NCBI RefSeq assembly: GCF_031656915.1
Contig: NZ_CP134227.1
Coordinates: forward strand, 2,480,001-2,544,000
From: Nocardioides marmorisolisilvae
Lineage (GTDB): Bacteria > Actinomycetota > Actinomycetes > Propionibacteriales > Nocardioidaceae
Length of the DNA stretch: 64,000 nt
Direction of reading: 5' to 3'
Shown here: positions 22,915 through 31,770 of the stretch, piece by piece
Layout: each line of letters starts with the position of its first letter
Position numbering within the stretch: position 1 is the stretch's first letter
The notes under the pieces: generated by a model
Told to the model about the DNA's origin: nothing
Databases searched by the model: none
What the model saw: only the letters and a program-made list of their open reading frames with translations
Program-made: the position numbers and the translations under genes

Positions 22915-24552
22915 TCACTTGGCCGCCGTCTTCCGCCTGCCCGCCGAGCGCCGCTCGGACGGCCGGGTGACCGGCTGACCGGACTCCACCAGCGCCGCGC
23001 GCCGGGAGGCACCGAAGTCGGCCAGCGCGTCGACCAGCGCGTCGACCGATGGGGACTCGGCAAGCACGTCGACCCGTAGGCCGTGCTCCTCGGCGGTCTT
23101 CGCGGTGGCCGGCCCGATCGCGGCGATCACGGTGGACGGGTGCGGCTTGCCGGCGATCCCGACGAGGTTGCGCACCGTCGAGGACGAGGTGAAGACGACG
23201 GCGTCGAACCTGCCGGTCTTGATCGCCTCCCTGGTCTCGGCCGGCGGCGGCGCAGCCCGCACCGTGCGGTAGGCGGTCACGTCGTCGACCTCCCAGCCCT
23301 GCTCGACCAGACCGGCGACCAGGGTCTCGGTGGCGATGTCGGCCCTGGGCAGGAACACCCTGTTGATCGGGTCGAGCACCTCGTCGAAGGGCGGCCAGTC
23401 CTCGAGCAGGCCCGCGGCGGACTGCTCCCCGGAGGGCACCAGGTCGGCGTTGAGCCCCCACTCGGCCAACCGGGCCGCGGTCTTCTCGCCGACTGCGGCG
23501 ATCTTCAGCCCGGAGAACGCGCGGGCGTCGAGGCCGTACTCCTCGAACTTCTCCCGCACCGCCCGGACCGCGTTGACCGAGGTGAACGCGATCCACTCGT
23601 AGCGGCCCTCGACCAGTCCACGGATCGCCTTGTCCATCTGCTGCGGGTTCCGCGGGGGCTCGACCGAGATGGTCGGCACCTCCTCGGGGACGGCGCCGAA
23701 GCCGCGCAGCCGCGTCGACAGTGCCGGCGCCTGCTCCTTGGTGCGCGGGACCAGGACCCGCCAGCCGAACAGCGGCTTGGTCTCGAACCACGACAGCGTC
23801 TCGCGCAGGTCGACCACCGGGCCGACCACCGTGGTCACCGGCGACTGCAGGCGGGCGGAGCGGGCGACGCTGCCGATCTCTGCGAGCGTGGACACGATCG
23901 TCTGCTGAGTGGTCAGGCTGCCCGAGGAGGTCATCGACACCGGGGTGTCGGAGGGGCGTCCCGCGGCGACGAGCTCACGGGCGATCTCCCCGATCCGGTC
24001 GGCCGCGGACAGCAGCACCAGCGTCGACTGGGTGGCGTGAGCCGACCAGTCGATGCGGGCCTCCCCACAGCTGAGCACCGCGACGCCGTGCTGGCCCTTG
24101 GCGGTGAGCGGCACCCCGGCGTACGTCGGGACCGCGCTCGCAGCCGAGAGCCCGGGGACGATCTCGAAGCCGACGCCGGCCTTGGCACACGCCTTGGCCT
24201 CCTCGGGGCCCGAGGCGTAGAGGAACGGGTCACCGGCCATCAGGCGCACCACACGCTTGCCGGTGCGGGCGGTCCTGACCACCACCTTGGCGCGGGCGGC
24301 GGCGGTCATCGGCTGGTGGTCGTCGCCGAAGCCTCCGTCGACCAGCTCGGGCATCGCCGGGTCGTCGGCGGCGAGGCCCAAGGCGCGGCGGACCAGGTCG
24401 GCGTGGCCGGGCACCTCGGTCACCACGATCTCGGCGTCGCGCAGCAGCTCCACGGCGCGCACGGTGAGCAGGGCGGGGTCGCCGGGGCCACTGCCCACGA
24501 ACGAGACCCAGCGGGTCGGGCGGACGGCTGGCTTGCGGGAGGTGTTGGTCAC
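22915..24552 (-). CDS. hemD: fused uroporphyrinogen-III C-methyltransferase / uroporphyrinogen-III synthase
   Basis: A 545-residue fusion. Residues 1-260 are a SUMT/CobA tetrapyrrole methylase (FVGSGPGDPALLTVRAVELL, RLMAGDPFLYASGPEEA). Residues 275-520 are uroporphyrinogen-III synthase (GWRVLVPRTKEQAPALS, DAVVFTSSSTVRNLVG). The second part cyclises hydroxymethylbilane; the first branches precorrin-2 towards sirohaem or cobalamin. The fusion is usual in actinobacteria. GTG 24552 overlaps the hemC stop (GTGA). It ends in a basic tail, RRSAGRRKTAAK. Confidence 0.9.
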   Translation of the reverse strand: MTNTSRKPAVRPTRWVSFVGSGPGDPALLTVRAVELLRDAEIVVTEVPGHADLVRRALGLAADDPAMPELVDGGFGDDHQPMTAAARAKVVVRTARTGKRVVRLMAGDPFLYASGPEEAKACAKAGVGFEIVPGLSAASAVPTYAGVPLTAKGQHGVAVLSCGEARIDWSAHATQSTLVLLSAADRIGEIARELVAAGRPSDTPVSMTSSGSLTTQQTIVSTLAEIGSVARSARLQSPVTTVVGPVVDLRETLSWFETKPLFGWRVLVPRTKEQAPALSTRLRGFGAVPEEVPTISVEPPRNPQQMDKAIRGLVEGRYEWIAFTSVNAVRAVREKFEEYGLDARAFSGLKIAAVGEKTAARLAEWGLNADLVPSGEQSAAGLLEDWPPFDEVLDPINRVFLPRADIATETLVAGLVEQGWEVDDVTAYRTVRAAPPPAETREAIKTGRFDAVVFTSSSTVRNLVGIAGKPHPSTVIAAIGPATAKTAEEHGLRVDVLAESPSVDALVDALADFGASRRAALVESGQPVTRPSERRSAGRRKTAAK

Positions 24553-25595
24553 GATGGCCTCTTCGTCTCGGGGTGCTGCGGTGCTGCTGCCGGGCGGGTG
24601 GGTGCGGCGGGGTCGGGGGGGTCTGACTCTGGCGGGGTGGGCGGGGTGGGTGCCGGGGCTGCTGTGTCGATCAGGGCCGCCGCGCCGTCCGCGACCATCT
24701 CGGCGGCGAGCTTGCGGCCGACGCCGACGGGGTCGGTGAGCGGGCCGGAGGCGGACAGGCGCACCGACCGGGAGCCGTCGGGCGCCAGTGCGACCGCCCT
24801 GATCCACAGCTCCTCGCCAGCGTCGCCCTCGACGACCTCGGCGAGCGCGCCGACCGGCGCGCTGCACCCCGCCTCGAGCTCGGCCAGCACGGTGCGCTCG
24901 GCCTCGACGCAGGCACGGGTGCTCGGATCGTCGAGCGCGGCACGGACCTGCGCCGCCAGCGGGTCGCCGGCGCGGCACTCGACCGCGAGGGCGCCCTGGC
25001 CGGGCGCGGGCAGCACCTGGATCGGGTCGATGCTCTCGGTGATCTCGTCGGTGCGGCCCAGCCGGGCCAGGCCGGCACGGGCCAGCACCACGGCGTCGAG
25101 GTCGCCCGCCGTCACGTGGGAGATGCGGGTGTCGACGTTGCCTCGGACCCCGACCAGCTTCAGGCCCATCCCCAACGCGGCGATCTGGGCCACCCGACGC
25201 GGTGAGCCGGTGCCCACCCGCGCGCCCGCGGGCAGCTCTCCGAGGGTCAGCCCGTCGCGCGCGACCAGGACGTCGCGCGGGTCCTCGCGGACCGGGATCG
25301 CGGCGATCGTGATGCCCTCGGCGGGCCCGGTCGGGAGGTCCTTGAGCGAGTGCACGGCGACGTCGACCTCGCCGGCGAGCAGCGCCTCACGCAGCGCGCT
25401 GACGAAGACACCGGTGCCCCCCAGGCTCGCCAGCGGCGCAGTGGTCACATCCCCCTCGGTACGCACGTCGACGAGCTCGACCTCGCGGCCGAGCGCGGAG
25501 CGCAGCGCCTCGGCGACAAGCCCGCTCTGGGTGCGGGCCAGCAGCGAGGCACGGGTGCCGAGCCGGATCGCGGTGCTCATGGCGGGGCTGCTCAT
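24549..25595 (-). CDS. hemC: hydroxymethylbilane synthase (porphobilinogen deaminase)
   Basis: The 348-residue enzyme polymerises four porphobilinogens. The substrate-binding motifs are RLGTRASLLARTQS, HSLKDLPTG and GTGSPRRVAQ. The dipyrromethane cofactor Cys is in LEAGCSAPVGA near residue 245. About 35 C-terminal residues are Pro/Ala-rich and probably disordered. ATG 25595 overlaps the hemA stop (ATGA); an internal ATG at 25580 (MSTAIRLG) is the alternative. Confidence 0.94.
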   Translation of the reverse strand: MSSPAMSTAIRLGTRASLLARTQSGLVAEALRSALGREVELVDVRTEGDVTTAPLASLGGTGVFVSALREALLAGEVDVAVHSLKDLPTGPAEGITIAAIPVREDPRDVLVARDGLTLGELPAGARVGTGSPRRVAQIAALGMGLKLVGVRGNVDTRISHVTAGDLDAVVLARAGLARLGRTDEITESIDPIQVLPAPGQGALAVECRAGDPLAAQVRAALDDPSTRACVEAERTVLAELEAGCSAPVGALAEVVEGDAGEELWIRAVALAPDGSRSVRLSASGPLTDPVGVGRKLAAEMVADGAAALIDTAAPAPTPPTPPESDPPDPAAPTRPAAAPQHPETKRPS

Positions 25596-26881
25596 ACGCC
25601 CTCCACCCGGGTGACGGCCTCGACGGCCTCGGGGTCGAGCGAGAACAGCTCGGCGAGCGCCGTCGCGTACGAGACGGTGCGCGGCTCGTTCGCAAGCTCC
25701 TTGATCCGCACCGTGGGCTGGTGCATCAGCTTGTCGGCGACCCGGCGGACCGCCTGCTCCACCTCTGCCCTGATCTCGGGATCGAGGTCGGGCAGCCGAC
25801 TGAGCAGCCGCTGCAGCTCCCCGTCGACGACGTCGGTGGCCATCGACCGCAGCGCCACCACCGTGGGCGTGATGCTGGACGTCCGGCGCAGGTTCAAGAA
25901 CGCGCCGAGCTCCTCGGCGACGATGGCGCGCACGCCGGCGACGTCGTCGCCCTGGGGATCGGCCTCGGACGCGGCGGCCAGCGCCGCGAGATCGATCAGC
26001 CGCACCCCGGGGAGCCCGGCCACCGCAGGATCCACGTCGTGCGGCAGGGCGAGGTCGACGACGGCCATCGGGCGACCGTCGTGGCGGGCGGCGTCCAGCT
26101 CGGGGGCACCGACCAGGACACGGGCGCTTCCGGTGCAGGAGACCAGCAGGTCGATCCCCTGGAGCCGGGCCGGTACGTCGGCGAGGTCGATCGCGTGCAC
26201 GTCGTACTGCTGAGCAAGCCGGTCGGCACGAGCACGGGTGCGGTTCGCGACGACGATGTCCTCGACACCGGAACGGCGCAGGGTCGCGACCGCGAGGCCG
26301 GCCATCGCTCCGGCGCCGACCACGAGTGCGCGTGCCCCGTCGAGGCCGTCGAGGTGCTCGGCGGCGCGGTCGAGCGCAGCCGACACCAGCGACGGCGCCG
26401 CCTTGTCGATGTCGGTCTCCGCGTGGACGCGCTTGCCGATCCGGAGCGCCTGCTGGAAGAGCAGGTTGAGCGAGGGGCCGACGGTGCCGGCCTCCTGGCC
26501 GACCCGGAGCGCGTGTCGTGCCTGTCCGAGGATCTGGCTCTCGCCGACCGCCATCGAGTCCAGCCCGGATGCCACCGAGAACAGGTGGGAGACGGCCGCG
26601 TCGTCGTAGTGCACGTAGAGGTGCGGAACGAGGTCCTCGGCGGGTACGCCAGTGCGCTCGGACAGCAGGGCCGAGATGGCCTCCACCGATCCGTGGAAGC
26701 GGTCCACGTCCGCGTAGACCTCGCAGCGGTTGCAGGTCGCCAGCACGGTGGTCTCGGTGACGTGCTCGTTGGCCGCGACGTCGCTGATCACCTTCGCGAC
26801 CGAGTCGGCGTCGAGGGCCACCTGCTCGAGCAGGGAGACCGGCGCGGAGCGGTGCGAGATGCCGATGACCAGGACACTCAC
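25592..26881 (-). CDS. hemA: glutamyl-tRNA reductase
   Basis: The 429-residue enzyme reduces glutamyl-tRNA to glutamate-1-semialdehyde, the entry to haem via the C5 pathway. The catalytic Cys is in TVLATCNRCEVY at about residue 50, the substrate region includes SVASGLDSMAVGESQILGQ, and the NADPH site is ALVVGAGAMAGLAVATL. A dimerisation domain follows. GTG 26881 is the start; 49 nt separate it from rex, so both are likely transcribed from the rex promoter. Confidence 0.95.
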   Translation of the reverse strand: MSVLVIGISHRSAPVSLLEQVALDADSVAKVISDVAANEHVTETTVLATCNRCEVYADVDRFHGSVEAISALLSERTGVPAEDLVPHLYVHYDDAAVSHLFSVASGLDSMAVGESQILGQARHALRVGQEAGTVGPSLNLLFQQALRIGKRVHAETDIDKAAPSLVSAALDRAAEHLDGLDGARALVVGAGAMAGLAVATLRRSGVEDIVVANRTRARADRLAQQYDVHAIDLADVPARLQGIDLLVSCTGSARVLVGAPELDAARHDGRPMAVVDLALPHDVDPAVAGLPGVRLIDLAALAAASEADPQGDDVAGVRAIVAEELGAFLNLRRTSSITPTVVALRSMATDVVDGELQRLLSRLPDLDPEIRAEVEQAVRRVADKLMHQPTVRIKELANEPRTVSYATALAELFSLDPEAVEAVTRVEGV

Positions 26882-26930
26882 TGGTGCCCCCCGACGGGTG
26901 TGGGGCGCAGTGCGACCGTGCTCGCGACCC

Positions 26931-27638
26931 TCATGCCGGCACCTCCGCGTCCGGCCCGACCACGCCGGAATGCGACCCGGGCAGCTGGCCCGCCGACAGC
27001 TTGCGCTGCTCGTGGTAGGCGAGGATCTGCAACTCCGAGGACAGGTCGACCTTGCGGACGTCCACCCCGTCCGGCACGGTCAGCAGCGTGGGTGCGAAGT
27101 TGAGGATGCTGCCGATGCCCGCAGCGACCATCCGGTCGCACACGTCCTGAGCTGCCCTTGCGGGGGTGGCGATCACGCCGATGGCCACGCCGTGCTCACG
27201 CACGATCGACTCCAACTGGGTGAAGTCGCGGATCTTGAGCCCGGCCACCAGCTCGCCGTGACGGGCGCGGTCGGCGTCCAGCAGCGCCACCGTGCGGAAG
27301 CCGCGACTGGAGAACCCGGAGTAGTTCGCGAGGGCGTGGCCCAGGTTGCCGATCCCGACGATCACCACAGGCCAGTCCTGGGTGATGCCGATCTCCCGGG
27401 AGATCTGGTAGCGCAGGTACTCCACGTCGTAGCCCACCCCGCGGGTGCCGTAGCTGCCCAGGTGGGAGAGGTCCTTGCGCAGCTTCGCGCTGTTCACGCC
27501 TGCGGCACCCGCCAGCTCCTCGCTCGAGCAGGTGCTGACCCCTTGGTCCAGGAGCGCGGTGAGCGCTCGGAGATACTCCGGGAGGCGCGCAACCGTGGCC
27601 TCCGGAATGCCGGCACTCGTCACGTCAAGACTCTCCAT
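26931..27638 (-). CDS. rex: redox-sensing transcriptional repressor Rex
   Basis: The 235-residue repressor senses the NADH/NAD+ ratio. An N-terminal winged helix (LAGAAGVNSAKLRKDLSHLGSYGTRGVGY) is followed by a Rossmann domain with VVIVGIGNLGHALANY for dinucleotide binding, and a C-terminal domain-swap helix region. It leads the rex-hemA-hemC-hemD-hemB series and probably represses it at low NADH. A Rex-like operator lies in its own promoter. The C-terminal 20 residues are a poorly conserved tail. Confidence 0.94.
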   Translation of the reverse strand: MESLDVTSAGIPEATVARLPEYLRALTALLDQGVSTCSSEELAGAAGVNSAKLRKDLSHLGSYGTRGVGYDVEYLRYQISREIGITQDWPVVIVGIGNLGHALANYSGFSSRGFRTVALLDADRARHGELVAGLKIRDFTQLESIVREHGVAIGVIATPARAAQDVCDRMVAAGIGSILNFAPTLLTVPDGVDVRKVDLSSELQILAYHEQRKLSAGQLPGSHSGVVGPDAEVPA

Positions 27639-27692
27639 GGCTGGCCCGTCCGGGTCGGGTCTGCGACCACTTGAGGAAGGCGGGCTGAAGTC

Positions 27693-27721
27693 ACCTTAGG
27701 AGTTTGTGAACGTGGGAACAA
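27693..27721 (-). promoter_or_regulatory. rex promoter (-35 and -10)
   Basis: On the minus strand, TTGTTC (27716-27721) and TAAGGT (27693-27698) are separated by 17 nt, a good housekeeping promoter about 55 nt before the rex ATG. Confidence 0.55.
27704..27721 (-). promoter_or_regulatory. Rex operator candidate
   Basis: The site reads TTGTTCCCACGTTCACAA on the minus strand. One half-site (TTCACAA) is perfect against the known Rex consensus TTGTGAA-N4-TTCACAA, and the other matches 4 of 7. It covers the -35 box and part of the spacer, as expected for autorepression. Confidence 0.65.
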
Positions 27722-27763
27722 ACTGAGTCCGCCTGGTGACTAGCACATCGTGAGATCGCTCAC

Positions 27764-28048
27764 TCAGGCAGGGTGCCCTGCGCGACGGTGACCACCGTCC
27801 TCACGGGCCAGGGCGCGCCGCAGCCGCTCCTCGTCGACCCGCCAGAAGTCGTGCTGGGCACCGTCGACGAAGGTGACCGGGATCTGCTCGCCGTACGCCG
27901 CCATCAGCTCGGGCGAGGTGGTGATGTCGACCTCGCCGTACGACGTGCCGACGTCGGCGCAGACCCGCTCGATCACGGCCCTGGCGTCATCACACAGGTG
28001 GCAGCCGGGCCTGGAGTAGAGCAGCACCCGGGCGCCTGGCTCGGTCAT
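27764..28048 (-). CDS. glutaredoxin family protein
   Basis: A 94-residue thioredoxin-fold protein with LLYSRPGCHLCDDARAV, a CxxC redox site at residues 16-19, and QIPVTFVDGAQHDFW, which holds the cis-Pro. It matches the DUF836/glutaredoxin-like proteins found beside hemA in actinobacteria (Rv0508-like, recalled). It likely reduces protein disulfides; no partner is known. Its ATG overlaps the upstream acyl-CoA synthetase stop (ATGA). Confidence 0.85.
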   Translation of the reverse strand: MTEPGARVLLYSRPGCHLCDDARAVIERVCADVGTSYGEVDITTSPELMAAYGEQIPVTFVDGAQHDFWRVDEERLRRALAREDGGHRRAGHPA

Positions 28049-29625
28049 TCCAGCAGCCCCAGGTGGCGGCGTCGCTCGGTCTCCCGGAGTCGCCCCTTCT
28101 GCACCTTCCCGGTCACGGTGTAGGGCAGGGCCTCGACGACGTGCACCACCGAGGGCTGCTTGAAGCGGGCCAGCCGCCTCCCGCAGTGCCCGGTCACCAG
28201 CGCGGCCAGCGTCGCCGGATCGGTGTGGGCCGCGGGCGTCACATAGGCGACCACGGCCTCGCCCGTACGAGCGTCGTCGACGCCGATGACCGCGACGCCG
28301 GACACCTCCGGCAGCTCGCCGATGACGTCCTCGACCTCGCTCGGGTAGACGTTGAAGCCGGAGACGATCACCAGCTCCTTGAGCCTGTCGACGAGGTAGA
28401 GGTCCCCGTCGGGGTCGAGGTAGCCGACATCGCCGGTCGCGAACCACCCGTCCTCGTCCGGCCCGTCGGTGCCGTCCGGCCAGTAGCCGGAGAAGAGGTT
28501 GTCACCGCGGACCCAGATCTCGCCCTCGTCCTCGGCCTCCGGCGGGTTGCCGGTGTCGTCGGTCAGTCGCAGTTCGATGCCGGGAAGCGCGGCCCCGACG
28601 GTGCCGGGCCCCGGTTCCGCGCTGCACAGGGTCGAGGTCACCACCGGGGCAGCCTCGGTGAGGCCGTAGCCCTGGTGGATCGGGATGCCGGTGCGCTCGA
28701 CGAAGGAGCGGGTCAGCTCCCCGGAGAGCGGCGCCGAGCCGCTGAGCACCAGACGCACCGGGCCGAGCCGCTCCTCCAGGCTGGGCACCTGCATCCAGTA
28801 GGCGAACACCGGTGGCGCCACCGGTACGACGGAGACGGCCTCGTCCTCGATCAGGTCGAGCGACCCCTCGGAGTCGAAGCCGTCGACGAGGACGAGCCGG
28901 GCGCACTGGCGCATCACCTGGCCGAGCACCGCGTTGAGCCCATAGACGTGGAACAGCGGGAGCACCCCGAGGACGACGTCCTGGCCGATCACCATCGGCG
29001 GCCTGACCTTCGCGACCTGCTCGATGTTGGCGCGCAGGGCCCGATGGCTGAGCATCGCGGCGCGTGGTCGACCGGAGGTGCCGCTGGTGTAGAGCAGCAC
29101 CGCGAGCGCCTCGGGGTCGTCGCGGACGGGCACCGGCGCGACGCCGGCCGCGGCGACGTCCTCCCAGGCGTGCTCGCCACTCTCGGCCGGCACGCCCACG
29201 GCGATGACCCGCGGTTGCGGGATGGCACTGCCCGGAGAGGCTGCGATCGCCCCGGACAGTCCGGCCACCGCAGCGCGGACGCCCGGAACGGTCGGCGGGT
29301 CCGCGAACACGACCCGGGCGCCGGAGTCGGCCAGCATCCGCACCAGCTCGCCGGTGGTGCTGCGCGGGTTCACCGGCACCGCCACCATGCCGGCACGAAG
29401 GATGCCGAGGTAGGCGGCGACGAACTCGATGCGGTTCGTCATCGCGATCATCACGCGGTAGCCGGCCACCAGGCCCAGTCCGGAGAGGCCTCCGGCGACC
29501 CGCTCGACCAGCTCGTCGAGGGCCGCCCAGGTGAGCACCCGCCCCGTGGACGCCTCCGAGAGCGCGATCTTGCCGGGCTCGCGAGCGACGGCTGCGGTCA
29601 GCAGGTCGGCGACACCTGACTCCAT
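28045..29625 (-). CDS. AMP-binding acyl-CoA synthetase
   Basis: A 526-residue ANL-superfamily ligase that activates a carboxylic acid, probably a fatty acid, to acyl-CoA via an adenylate. The P-loop is LLYTSGTSGRPRAAMLSH, the A5 motif QGYGLTEAAPVV, the hinge VDRLKELVIVSGFNVYPSEVE (written here in part), and the C-terminal catalytic Lys is in YTVTGKVQKGRLR. The chain-length specificity cannot be told. It diverges from the HAD gene with 43 nt between. Confidence 0.85.
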   Translation of the reverse strand: MESGVADLLTAAVAREPGKIALSEASTGRVLTWAALDELVERVAGGLSGLGLVAGYRVMIAMTNRIEFVAAYLGILRAGMVAVPVNPRSTTGELVRMLADSGARVVFADPPTVPGVRAAVAGLSGAIAASPGSAIPQPRVIAVGVPAESGEHAWEDVAAAGVAPVPVRDDPEALAVLLYTSGTSGRPRAAMLSHRALRANIEQVAKVRPPMVIGQDVVLGVLPLFHVYGLNAVLGQVMRQCARLVLVDGFDSEGSLDLIEDEAVSVVPVAPPVFAYWMQVPSLEERLGPVRLVLSGSAPLSGELTRSFVERTGIPIHQGYGLTEAAPVVTSTLCSAEPGPGTVGAALPGIELRLTDDTGNPPEAEDEGEIWVRGDNLFSGYWPDGTDGPDEDGWFATGDVGYLDPDGDLYLVDRLKELVIVSGFNVYPSEVEDVIGELPEVSGVAVIGVDDARTGEAVVAYVTPAAHTDPATLAALVTGHCGRRLARFKQPSVVHVVEALPYTVTGKVQKGRLRETERRRHLGLLE

Positions 29626-29656
29626 CCGGGGAGTCTGACACAGGTGCTCGCGGCAC

Positions 29657-29662
29657 TAGGCT
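29657..29662 (+). promoter_or_regulatory. -10 box for the HAD-IB gene
   Basis: TAGGCT lies 6 nt before the GTG at 29669, with no ribosome binding site, a leaderless configuration. Confidence 0.5.
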
Positions 29663-29668
29663 GCAGGC

Positions 29669-30571
29669 GTGTCTGCGAAGCGAGCGCCGGGCCGGCCGTC
29701 CAGCAGGCCGGCGACCCCCAACCTGCGTCGGCGGTCCCAGCTCGCCGGCGAGGCTGCGGCGGCCATCGCCGAGGTCGAGACCGCGCTGTCCGTCCCCGAG
29801 GACCCGAGCGCGGCCGCATTCTTCGACGTCGACAACACCGTCATGCAGGGCGCCTCGATCTTCCACCTCGCCCGCGGCCTGCACCGCCGCCAGTTCTTCA
29901 CCACCCGCGACATCCTGGGCGCCGCCTGGAAGCAGGCCTACTTCCGACTGGCGGGCGTCGAGGATCCCGAGCACGTCGCAGAGGCCCGTGCAGCGGCACT
30001 GTCCTTCATCGCCGGCCACACCGTGGCCGAGCTGGAGGACCTCGGCGAGGAGATCTTCGACGAGGCGATGGCCCACCGGATCTGGCCGGGCACGCGCGCC
30101 CTGGCCCAGTTGCACCTCGACCAGGGGCAGCGGGTGTGGCTGGTCACCGCGGCCCCGATCGAGATCGCCTCGATCATCGCCCGCCGACTCGGGCTCACCG
30201 GGGCGCTGGGCACGGTGGCCGAGCATGTCGACGGCGTCTACACCGGCCGGCTCGTCGGTGAGATGCTGCACGGCCCCGCCAAGGCCGAGGCCATCCGGTC
30301 GCTGGCCGAGCTCCAGGGGCTGGACCTGTCCCGCTGCTCGGCGTACTCCGACTCCTCCAACGACCTGCCGATGCTCTCTCTGGTCGGCGACCCGTGCGCG
30401 ATCAACCCGGATGCGAAGCTGCGCGAGCACGCCCGCGCAGCGGGCTGGCGGATCCACGACTACCGGACGGGCCGGAAGGCTGCCCGGGCCGGTGTGCTGA
30501 CGGCCGCGCTCGTCGGCGCTGCCGTGGGGAGCGCCGCCGCGACGGCCGCGATCCGGCGACGACTGGTCTAG
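29669..30571 (+). CDS. HAD-IB family hydrolase (SerB1-like)
   Basis: The 300-residue phosphatase has the HAD nucleophile motif [13 protein letters not shown] near residue 52 and the C-terminal acidic motif [16 protein letters not shown]. The TAAPI segment (motif II) lies between. The subclass IB cap is helical. It ends with a hydrophobic helix ([21 protein letters not shown]), suggesting membrane association. It resembles M. tuberculosis SerB1 (Rv0505c) by recall. The substrate may be phosphoserine or a lysophospholipid-type phosphate; this is not settled. Leaderless GTG start. Confidence 0.82.
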   Translation: MSAKRAPGRPSSRPATPNLRRRSQLAGEAAAAIAEVETALSVPEDPSAAAFFDVDNTVMQGASIFHLARGLHRRQFFTTRDILGAAWKQAYFRLAGVEDPEHVAEARAAALSFIAGHTVAELEDLGEEIFDEAMAHRIWPGTRALAQLHLDQGQRVWLVTAAPIEIASIIARRLGLTGALGTVAEHVDGVYTGRLVGEMLHGPAKAEAIRSLAELQGLDLSRCSAYSDSSNDLPMLSLVGDPCAINPDAKLREHARAAGWRIHDYRTGRKAARAGVLTAALVGAAVGSAAATAAIRRRLV

Positions 30572-30657
30572 CCCGCACCCACATCCCGGCACGTGCCGCG
30601 AGGCGCGCCAGGACCTGTCCTGGGGTCGTCGGGGATGCGGCCGCAGGCCCATCAACT

Positions 30658-30694
30658 GGAACTGGTTCCCAATCCGGGCGGAGCCGTCTAGCAT
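30658..30694 (+). promoter_or_regulatory. sigma gene promoter region with palindrome
   Basis: GGAACTGGTTCC (30658-30669) is a perfect 12-bp palindrome, and TAGCAT (30689-30694) could be a -10 box. GGAAC also resembles an ECF -35 element. Both lie 50-85 nt before the sigma factor start. Confidence 0.35.
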
Positions 30695-30742
30695 TCTCGA
30701 GGGAGAACCGGCGCGTGGGGGGCCGGTTGGCGAGGGAGCACC

Positions 30743-31576
30743 ATGGACTGGACGGCATGCGAGCGGGGTCTGGCGTCGCTCCGTGAGGCCGTCTGCGACG
30801 CCTGGGCCGGACTTGTCGATCCGTTCGCACCGCTCACGATGAGCCCTGCCCCCGCGGGCGGCGCCGACGCCGGGCACCGCACCCGGTCCGACGCACGGTG
30901 GCTGCTCAGCCAGATCCTCGACGAGCGCCCGGACGTGCTCGCCTCCGCAGCCGCTGACCGGGTCCGTCGGTCCAACGGCTTCGGCGACGCCGACCTGGCC
31001 GCCTCCTCCGCCGACGACGAGGCCGAGGGTGACCGACTGATCGCGCTGGTCGAGTTGGCTCGTACCGGCGACAAGGAGGCGTTCGGCCAACTCTACGATC
31101 ACTACCACGTCTCCGTGTTCCGGTTCCTCTACTACCGCGTCTCCTCCACCACCCTCGCCGAGGACCTCACTGCGGAGACGTTCTTCCGTGCGCTGCGCAG
31201 CATGAGCTCGTTCCGCTGGCAGGGCAAGGACTTCGGGGCGTGGCTGATGACGATCGCGCGCAACCTCGCTGCCGACCACTTCAAGGCCGGCCGCACCCGG
31301 CTGGAGCAGACCACCGAGGACATGCAGACCCTCGACACCACCACCGACGGCCCCGAAGGCGAGGTGCTCACCGCGCTCAGCAACGAGGCCCTGGTGGCCG
31401 CGCTGGGCGACCTGCCCGGCGAGCAGCGGGACTGCTTGGTGATGCGGTTCCTCGAAGGTCTGTCGATCGCGGAGACCGCCGAGGTCCTCGGGCGCAGCTC
31501 AGGAGCGGTCAAGCAGCTGCAGCTGCGCGGAGTACGCAACCTCGCGAAGCTGCTGCCGGCGGAGGCGTTCGCATGA
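30743..31576 (+). CDS. BldN-like ECF RNA polymerase sigma factor
   Basis: A 277-residue ECF sigma factor with a roughly 95-residue N-terminal extension, as in streptomycete BldN. Region 2 reads AFGQLYDHYHVSVFRFLYYR then AEDLTAETFFRALRSMSSF, and region 4 reads LPGEQRDCLVMRFLEGLSIAETA with the DNA-reading helix GRSSGAVKQLQLRGVRNLA. It redirects RNA polymerase; its regulon is unknown here, though BldN controls development in Streptomyces. GAGGGAG precedes the ATG. It overlaps a 65-residue ORF (ATGA), then a probable anti-sigma gene. Confidence 0.85.
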   Translation: MDWTACERGLASLREAVCDAWAGLVDPFAPLTMSPAPAGGADAGHRTRSDARWLLSQILDERPDVLASAAADRVRRSNGFGDADLAASSADDEAEGDRLIALVELARTGDKEAFGQLYDHYHVSVFRFLYYRVSSTTLAEDLTAETFFRALRSMSSFRWQGKDFGAWLMTIARNLAADHFKAGRTRLEQTTEDMQTLDTTTDGPEGEVLTALSNEALVAALGDLPGEQRDCLVMRFLEGLSIAETAEVLGRSSGAVKQLQLRGVRNLAKLLPAEAFA

Positions 31577-31770
31577 GCACCGCCATGAGCGACCTGCGGC
31601 AGGCACCCATTGCGGGCACCCTCGCGCTCGCGACTCCACGAGCCCACAGCACCGGCGAGGACATAACCTCGGCCCGGCATCCGTCGTTGTCCCTGGTGCA
31701 CCCCCCCACCGGATGCGCCACCCCTGTGTCCGGTGTCCGATCCCTTCTGCACCCAGGACCGCCACGATGA
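31573..31770 (+). CDS. 65-residue ORF coupled between sigma and anti-sigma genes
   Basis: The ORF starts MSTAMSDLRQAPIAGTLALA and ends VRSLLHPGPPR. Its ATG overlaps the sigma stop (ATGA at 31573-31576) and its stop overlaps the anti-sigma ATG (ATGA at 31767-31770). There is no membrane helix and no recognisable domain; one Cys is present. It may be translated as a real small protein, or serve only to pass ribosomes from the sigma gene to the anti-sigma gene. Not recognised. Confidence 0.4.
   Translation: MSTAMSDLRQAPIAGTLALATPRAHSTGEDITSARHPSLSLVHPPTGCATPVSGVRSLLHPGPPR

Noticed and set aside
28502-31279. 925-residue open frame on the minus strand across the acyl-CoA synthetase, HAD and sigma genes
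   Set aside because: It covers parts of three real genes in wrong frames or on the wrong strand and has no recognisable domain.
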